From positions 2,906,990-2,970,989 of the forward strand of contig NZ_CP015848.1 in the NCBI RefSeq assembly GCF_002105535.1: DNA of 64,000 nucleotides, written 5' to 3'. Each line of letters opens with the position of its first letter. The stretch's first letter is position 1. A program made the translations under genes and the position numbers. The notes under the pieces were generated by a model, which had not been told where the DNA came from, made no database searches, and saw only the letters and a list, made by a program, of their open reading frames with translations. The DNA is from Magnetospirillum sp. ME-1. GTDB taxonomy: Bacteria; Pseudomonadota; Alphaproteobacteria; Rhodospirillales; Magnetospirillaceae. This document shows positions 59,174-64,000 of this stretch, piece by piece.

Positions 59174-62100
59174 ATGATCCCCTCCGCCTCGGGCAAGCCT
59201 CCCTTCGCCAAGCTTCTGGTCGCCAATCGCGGCGAGATTGCCATCCGCATCTGCCGCGCCGCCACCGAACTGGGGCTGGGCACCGTGGCGGTCTACTCCA
59301 CCGAGGACCGCTTCGCGCTGCATCGCTTCAAGGCCGACGAAAGCTATCTGATCGGCAAGGGAAAGGGGCCCATCGAGGCCTATCTCTCCATCGACGAGAT
59401 GATCCGGGTGGGCAGGGAAGCGGGCTGCGACGCGGTGCATCCCGGCTATGGCTTCCTGTCCGAGAACCCGGATTTCGCCGACGCGGTGCGGGCGGCGGGC
59501 ATGGCCTTCGTCGGACCCAGCTCCGACGTCATGCGCCTCTTGGGCAACAAGGTGGCGGCGCGCGCCCTGGCGGAGAAGGCCGGGGTGCCGGTGATGCCCG
59601 CCACCGGTCCGCTGCCCGCCGATTTGCCTGAGTGCAAGCGGCTGGCGGCTGCCGTCGGCTACCCCCTGATGCTGAAGGCCAGCTGGGGCGGTGGCGGGCG
59701 CGGCATGCGGGTGATCGAGGCGGAAGACCAGCTGGAGGAATTGCTGGCGGTGGCCCGGCGTGAGGCCAAGGCCGCCTTCGGCAACGACGAGGTCTATCTG
59801 GAAAAGCTGGTACGCCGGGCGCGGCATGTGGAGGTGCAGATCCTGGGCGATTCGCTCGGAAATCTGGTGCATCTCTACGAGCGCGACTGCTCGGTGCAGC
59901 GCCGCAACCAGAAGGTGGTCGAGCGCGCTCCCGCCCCCTATCTCGACGGCCGCCAGCGGTCGGAATTGTGCGAGACCGCCGTGCGCCTGGCCCGCGCCGC
60001 GGGGTACGAGAACGCCGGCACCGTCGAGTTCCTGATGGACATGGAGACGGGCTCCTTCTACTTCATCGAGGTCAACCCGCGCGTCCAGGTGGAGCACACG
60101 GTGACCGAGGTGGTCACCGGCATCGACATCGTCAAGGCGCAGATCAGGATCGCCGGCGGCGCGCCCATCGGCGCGCCGGGCTCGGATGTGCCGCGGCAGG
60201 CCGACATTCCCTTGAACGGCCACGCCATCCAGTGCCGCATCACCACCGAGGACCCGGCCAACAGCTTCATCCCCGATTACGGCCGCATCACCGCCTATCG
60301 CGGCGCCAACGGCTTCGGTATCCGCCTGGACGGCGGTACCGCCTTTTCCGGCGCGCTGATCACCCGGTACTACGATTCCCTGCTGGAGAAGGTCACCGCC
60401 TGGGCGCCGACGCCGGAAGAAGCCATCGCGCGGATGGACCGGGCGCTCCGCGAGTTCCGCATCCGGGGCGTGGCCACCAACCTCACCTTCCTGGAAGCGG
60501 TGATCGAGCATCCCAAATTCGTGGGCTGCGCCTACACCACCCGCTTCATCGACGAGACGCCCGAACTGTTCGCCCGCCAGGACCGCCGCGACCGCGCCAC
60601 CAAGGTGCTGTCCTTCGTCGGCGACGTCATGGTCAACGGCAACCCCGACGTGGCGGGCATGAAGCGCCCGGTTCTCGGCCACCGTCCCGACCTGCCGCCC
60701 GTGCCTGGGGCCGAGCCGCCCGAGGGCACCAAGCAGCTGCTCGACACGTTGGGCGCCGAAGGGCTGGCCAAATGGATGCTGGCGCAGAAGAGAGTGCTGG
60801 TCACCGACACCACCATGCGCGACGCCCACCAGTCGCTGTTCGCCACCCGCATGCGCAGCCACGACATGCTGGCCGCCGCCCCGGCCTATGCCCGGCTGCT
60901 GTCCGGCCTGTTCTCGGTGGAATGCTGGGGCGGCGCCACCTTCGACGTGGCCATGCGCTTCCTCAGGGAGGACCCGTGGGAGCGACTGCGGGCGTTGCGT
61001 GCCGCCATGCCCAACCTGCTGTTGCAGATGCTGCTGCGCTCGGCCAATGCGGTGGGCTACACCAATTATCCCGACAACGTGGTGCGGCATTTCGTCGCCC
61101 AGGCGGCAGAGAACGGCGTCGATGTGTTCCGCGTCTTCGACTCGCTCAACTGGGTCGACAACATGCATGTGGCCATCGAGGCGGTGCGGGACTCGGGCAA
61201 GGTGTGCGAGGCGGCCATCTGCTACACCGGCGACATCTTCGATGCCGCCCGGCCCAAGTATGACCTCAAGTACTACGTCACCATGGCCAAGGCGCTGGAA
61301 AAGGCCGGAGCCCATGTGCTGGGCATCAAGGACATGGCGGGTCTGGCCCGGCCGCGCGCCATCTCGGCCCTGGTCGGCGCCCTGAAGCAGGAGGTGGGCC
61401 TGCCCATCCACTTCCATACCCACGACACCTCGGGCCTGTCGGCGGCTTCTGTCCTGGCCGCCGTCGATGCCGGGGTGGACGCGGTGGACGCCGCCATGGA
61501 TGCCATGAGCGGGCTGACCAGCCAGCCGCCCCTGGGCTCCATCTGCGCCGCGCTCAAGGGCCACGACCGCGACCCCGGGCTGGACCAGGGCGCGCTCAAC
61601 GGCCTGTCGCGCTACTGGGAGGGCGTGCGCAGCCTCTACGCCCCCTTCGAGGCCGACATCCGGTCCGGCACCGCCGAGGTCTACCTGCACGAGATGCCGG
61701 GCGGCCAGTACACCAACCTGCGCGCCCAGGCGAGAAGCCTGGGCGTCGAGCAGCACTGGGACTGGGTGGCCAAGGCCTATGCCGACGTCAATGCCATGTT
61801 CGGCGACGTGGTCAAGGTGACGCCCACCTCCAAGGTGGTGGGCGACATGGCCCTGATGATGGTCACCAGCAACCTTGCGCCGGACGACGTGCTGGACCCG
61901 GACAAGGAAATCGCCTTCCCCGAATCCGTGGTGTCGTTCTTCAAGGGCGATCTGGGCCAGCCCGCCGGCGGTTTTCCGGCGGCCTTGCAGAACAAGGTGC
62001 TGGGCTCGGCCAAGCCCATCACCGTGCGGCCCGGCGCGGTGCTGCCCGCCGCCGATTTGGCGGCCGTGCGCGAGGAGGCGGAAAAGAAGGCGGGGCGCAA

Positions 62101-62638
62101 GCTGTCGGAGGCGGAGCTGGCCTCGTGGCTGATGTATCCCAAGGTGTTCGCCGAGTTCGCCGCCCACCAGCGGCAATTCGGCGACGTCTCGGCGCTTCCC
62201 ACCGAGGTGTTCTTCTGGGGCATGTCGCCCGGCCAGGAGATCAGCATCGACCTGGAAAAGGGCAAGAGCCTGATCGTCCGCTACCTCGCTACCGCCGAGG
62301 CCGAGGAGGACGGCTCGCGCAAGGTGTTCTTCGAGTTGAACGGCCAGCCGCGCACCGTGCGCGTCTTCGACCGCAAGGTGGCGCCGGCGCGGGCGGCGCG
62401 GCCCAAGGCCGAGGCCGGCAACGCCGACCATGTGGGCGCCCCCATGCCCGGTCTGGTGGTCTCCGTCGCCGTCCATGCCGGCCAGGCGGTGGAAAAGGGC
62501 GACCTGCTGGTCTCCATCGAGGCCATGAAGATGGAGACATTGGTCCGCGCCGAGCGGGCCGGCACCATCGCCTCGGTCGCCGTCACCCCGGGCACCCAGG
62601 TGGAGGCCAAGGACCTGCTGGTGGTGCTGGGCGGATAG
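59174..62638 (+). CDS. pyc: Pyruvate carboxylase
   Basis: 1154 residues, a full single-chain enzyme. The biotin carboxylase (1 to about 450) has KASWGGGGRGMRVI and NPRVQVEHTVTE. The carboxyltransferase (about 540-850) has TDTTMRDAHQSLFATRMRS and HTHDTSG. The allosteric linker and a biotin carrier domain end the protein, with the biotinylated Lys1119 in EAMKMETLV. It makes oxaloacetate from pyruvate with ATP and bicarbonate. It is divergent from a GntR regulator. Confidence 0.98.
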   Translation: MIPSASGKPPFAKLLVANRGEIAIRICRAATELGLGTVAVYSTEDRFALHRFKADESYLIGKGKGPIEAYLSIDEMIRVGREAGCDAVHPGYGFLSENPDFADAVRAAGMAFVGPSSDVMRLLGNKVAARALAEKAGVPVMPATGPLPADLPECKRLAAAVGYPLMLKASWGGGGRGMRVIEAEDQLEELLAVARREAKAAFGNDEVYLEKLVRRARHVEVQILGDSLGNLVHLYERDCSVQRRNQKVVERAPAPYLDGRQRSELCETAVRLARAAGYENAGTVEFLMDMETGSFYFIEVNPRVQVEHTVTEVVTGIDIVKAQIRIAGGAPIGAPGSDVPRQADIPLNGHAIQCRITTEDPANSFIPDYGRITAYRGANGFGIRLDGGTAFSGALITRYYDSLLEKVTAWAPTPEEAIARMDRALREFRIRGVATNLTFLEAVIEHPKFVGCAYTTRFIDETPELFARQDRRDRATKVLSFVGDVMVNGNPDVAGMKRPVLGHRPDLPPVPGAEPPEGTKQLLDTLGAEGLAKWMLAQKRVLVTDTTMRDAHQSLFATRMRSHDMLAAAPAYARLLSGLFSVECWGGATFDVAMRFLREDPWERLRALRAAMPNLLLQMLLRSANAVGYTNYPDNVVRHFVAQAAENGVDVFRVFDSLNWVDNMHVAIEAVRDSGKVCEAAICYTGDIFDAARPKYDLKYYVTMAKALEKAGAHVLGIKDMAGLARPRAISALVGALKQEVGLPIHFHTHDTSGLSAASVLAAVDAGVDAVDAAMDAMSGLTSQPPLGSICAALKGHDRDPGLDQGALNGLSRYWEGVRSLYAPFEADIRSGTAEVYLHEMPGGQYTNLRAQARSLGVEQHWDWVAKAYADVNAMFGDVVKVTPTSKVVGDMALMMVTSNLAPDDVLDPDKEIAFPESVVSFFKGDLGQPAGGFPAALQNKVLGSAKPITVRPGAVLPAADLAAVREEAEKKAGRKLSEAELASWLMYPKVFAEFAAHQRQFGDVSALPTEVFFWGMSPGQEISIDLEKGKSLIVRYLATAEAEEDGSRKVFFELNGQPRTVRVFDRKVAPARAARPKAEAGNADHVGAPMPGLVVSVAVHAGQAVEKGDLLVSIEAMKMETLVRAERAGTIASVAVTPGTQVEAKDLLVVLGG

Positions 62639-62673
62639 CTTCGCCTTGCCATGCCGCCGCGAATGTGGCACTT

Positions 62674-62704
62674 CCGCTCCCGAGGGCGAATCCGTTGGGA
62701 GCGG
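62674..62704. terminator. Hairpin between pyc and the next gene
   Basis: CCGCTCCC (62674-62681) pairs perfectly with GGGAGCGG (62697-62704) across a 15-base loop. It lies 36 bases past the pyc stop. No T-run follows. The right arm touches the ribosome site of the downstream gene, so it may also modulate its translation. Confidence 0.45.
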
Positions 62705-62713
62705 AGGAGCGGT

Positions 62714-64000
62714 TTGCAGCGGAACAGGTTTTTGACGGGCGATTCCAGACGTCCCTACAGGCTGACTGTATGGAGCCTGACGGGCTTGGCCGTGGTGCTG
62801 CTGACCTATCCCCTGGCGCGGCTGTTCTGGGATTTCGAGATCGACAATACCGAAGGCTGGAACGCCTTCCTGCAGTTGCGCGCCATCGGCGGCCTGCCGC
62901 TCTACGACACCGGCTCCCCCTACTTCTTCAACAATTACCCGCCGCTGTCGTTCTATGTGGTCGGAATCCTGTCCAAGCTGGTGGGCGACGTCAATCTGGC
63001 GGGCCGTCTGGTATCGTTCGGCGCCACCCTTTCCCTGTGCGGCTCGGTGGCCGCCATCGTGCGCTCCAGCGGCGGCTCGCGTCTGGATTCGCTGTTCGCC
63101 GCCACCACCTGCGGCCTGTTCTTCGCCTGCCTGCTGACCGACCATGTGGGTAAGAACAATCCCCAGATGCTGGCCCAGGCCCTGATGGCCGCAGGCCTCG
63201 CCACCTATCTCGGCCATGGCCGGCCCACCCGGCGCGCCGTTCTCACCGCCCTGCTGTTCTCGGCGGGCATCCTGGTCAAGCACAGCCTGGTGGCCTTGCC
63301 GCTGGTGATCGCCGTCGATGTCCTGCGCCGTGGCGAGATGGGGGCGCGCGTCGCCTACTTCGCCACCGGCACTGTCATGGCCGCCCTGGCGGGAGGACTG
63401 ATCCTGTGGCTGGCCGGTCCCGTCTTTTTCCAGCAATTGCTGGCGTCCCGCACCTGGGACATCACGCGGGCCTTCCTGTTCACGGTGGAGATCATGGGCC
63501 AGTTCCAGGCCCCCCTGATTCTGGTCGGACTGGGCCTCGTGGTGGTGCGGCGAAGCCGGCCGGCCGCTCTCATTCTCACCTATCTGCTGGTATCCATGGG
63601 AATCGGCGCGTTCTTCCTGGGCGGTGCCGGCACCGACCTCAACGTCTTCTTCGACGTCTTCATCGCCCTGGCCATCGGGGCGGGGCTGGTGCTGCATCTC
63701 GCCCCATTCTTCAAGTTCCGCCCGGTGGTGGCCCTGGCGATCAATGCCGGCGTGCTGGCCTATACGCCGGCGGCGTTGGGTCGCGCGGGTGTCGAGGTTC
63801 TGGGGGAGCTGGCCCATCGCCAGGAGCTGTTTGGCGAAGACGTGGCCTATCTGAAGGGCATCGAGGGCAAAGCGCTGTGCCAGTCGCACCTTCTGTGCCT
63901 CAGGGCCGGCAAGCCGGCCTTCTACGATCCCATCAACATGCTGCAGGCCATGACCATGGGGCGCCTGCCCGCCGACACCCTGACCGGCATGCTGAAGCGC
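62714..64000 (+). CDS. Membrane glycosyltransferase (GT-C-like), 3' end outside window
   Basis: 429 codons visible and open at the window end. The likely start is TTG at 62714 after GGAGGAG; a TTG at 62732 is an alternative. The first helix is LTGLAVVLLTYPLARLFW, followed by the GT-C type loop DFEIDNTEGWNAFLQLRAIGGLPLYDTGSPYFFNNYPPLSFYVVG. About eight more hydrophobic segments follow, then a soluble part from about VEVLGELAHRQELFGED. It probably transfers a sugar from a lipid carrier in the periplasm; the acceptor is unknown. Confidence 0.75.
   Translation, partial: MQRNRFLTGDSRRPYRLTVWSLTGLAVVLLTYPLARLFWDFEIDNTEGWNAFLQLRAIGGLPLYDTGSPYFFNNYPPLSFYVVGILSKLVGDVNLAGRLVSFGATLSLCGSVAAIVRSSGGSRLDSLFAATTCGLFFACLLTDHVGKNNPQMLAQALMAAGLATYLGHGRPTRRAVLTALLFSAGILVKHSLVALPLVIAVDVLRRGEMGARVAYFATGTVMAALAGGLILWLAGPVFFQQLLASRTWDITRAFLFTVEIMGQFQAPLILVGLGLVVVRRSRPAALILTYLLVSMGIGAFFLGGAGTDLNVFFDVFIALAIGAGLVLHLAPFFKFRPVVALAINAGVLAYTPAALGRAGVEVLGELAHRQELFGEDVAYLKGIEGKALCQSHLLCLRAGKPAFYDPINMLQAMTMGRLPADTLTGMLKR

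Noticed and set aside
59159-63889. Very long minus-strand open frame opposite pyruvate carboxylase
   Set aside because: It is the mirror of a GC-rich coding strand. The translation is rich in Gly, His, Ala and Arg with no domain, while the plus strand encodes intact pyruvate carboxylase. Similar mirrors at 3874-6678, 14931-16889, 17922-21281, 22286-24283 and 50081-52891 were dropped for the same reason.

Overview
The window is GC-rich, densely packed bacterial DNA that looks like an alphaproteobacterium of the Rhodospirillaceae, most likely Magnetospirillum or a close relative. The reasons are the box and protocatechuate 4,5-cleavage gene types, a chemoreceptor fused to hemerythrin next to other oxygen-related genes, a cbb3-oxidase assembly gene, and many GTCAT...ATGAC intergenic repeats. 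This is inference from gene content; there is no rRNA or marker gene here. I see no tRNA, rRNA, CRISPR array, insertion sequence or prophage, and no gene-free stretch longer than about 240 bases.

Layout. (1) 1-7839: aerobic benzoyl-CoA (box) pathway: alpha/beta hydrolase (cut by the window edge), boxD, boxC, boxB, boxA, a hotdog thioesterase and a PaaG-like hydratase/isomerase. The boxC promoter carries two mirrored TGCA-N6-TGCA elements like BzdR/BoxR operators. (2) 7995-11602: iorAB (indolepyruvate/arylpyruvate:ferredoxin oxidoreductase). (3) 11722-14841: HlyD-ABC ATPase-ABC permease exporter. (4) 14918-16913: TPP riboswitch and thiC. (5) 17031-20378: an exported pentapeptide-repeat protein and a hemerythrin-tailed chemoreceptor. 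(6) 20466-31796: a LysR gene, a palindromic operator and a complete protocatechuate/gallate meta-cleavage operon: tautomerase, ligJ, ligK, an unknown dehydrogenase, ligI, a fused gallate-type dioxygenase, ligC, an aldo/keto reductase, ligA, ligB, pobA.

(7) 31769-37207: cell-envelope group (PAP2 phosphatase, GT39, GT4, LpxH-like phosphoesterase, diacylglycerol kinase). (8) 37307-47637: housekeeping and accessory genes (double SagB-type nitroreductase, prfC, methyltransferase, gloB, ccoG, bacteriohemerythrin, an orphan DODA-type extradiol dioxygenase with a divergent LysR gene). (9) 47615-57245: SPOR lipoprotein, GT2, copC-copD, a TAXI-type binding protein, a DHFR-like reductase, an HD-GYP protein with a large insertion, and a UbiD-family decarboxylase. 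(10) 57341-64000: a small exported TNT-like (NAD glycohydrolase) protein, tadA, a GntR/FCD regulator, pyruvate carboxylase and a membrane glycosyltransferase cut by the window end.

How the genes work together. PobA turns 4-hydroxybenzoate into protocatechuate. LigAB, LigC and LigI carry that to 4-oxalomesaconate, while the DesB-like enzyme would bring in gallate at the same intermediate. The tautomerase, LigJ and LigK then give pyruvate and oxaloacetate. The box genes take benzoyl-CoA to 3,4-dehydroadipyl-CoA. Most genes inside each operon overlap by 1-11 bases, which suggests translational coupling.
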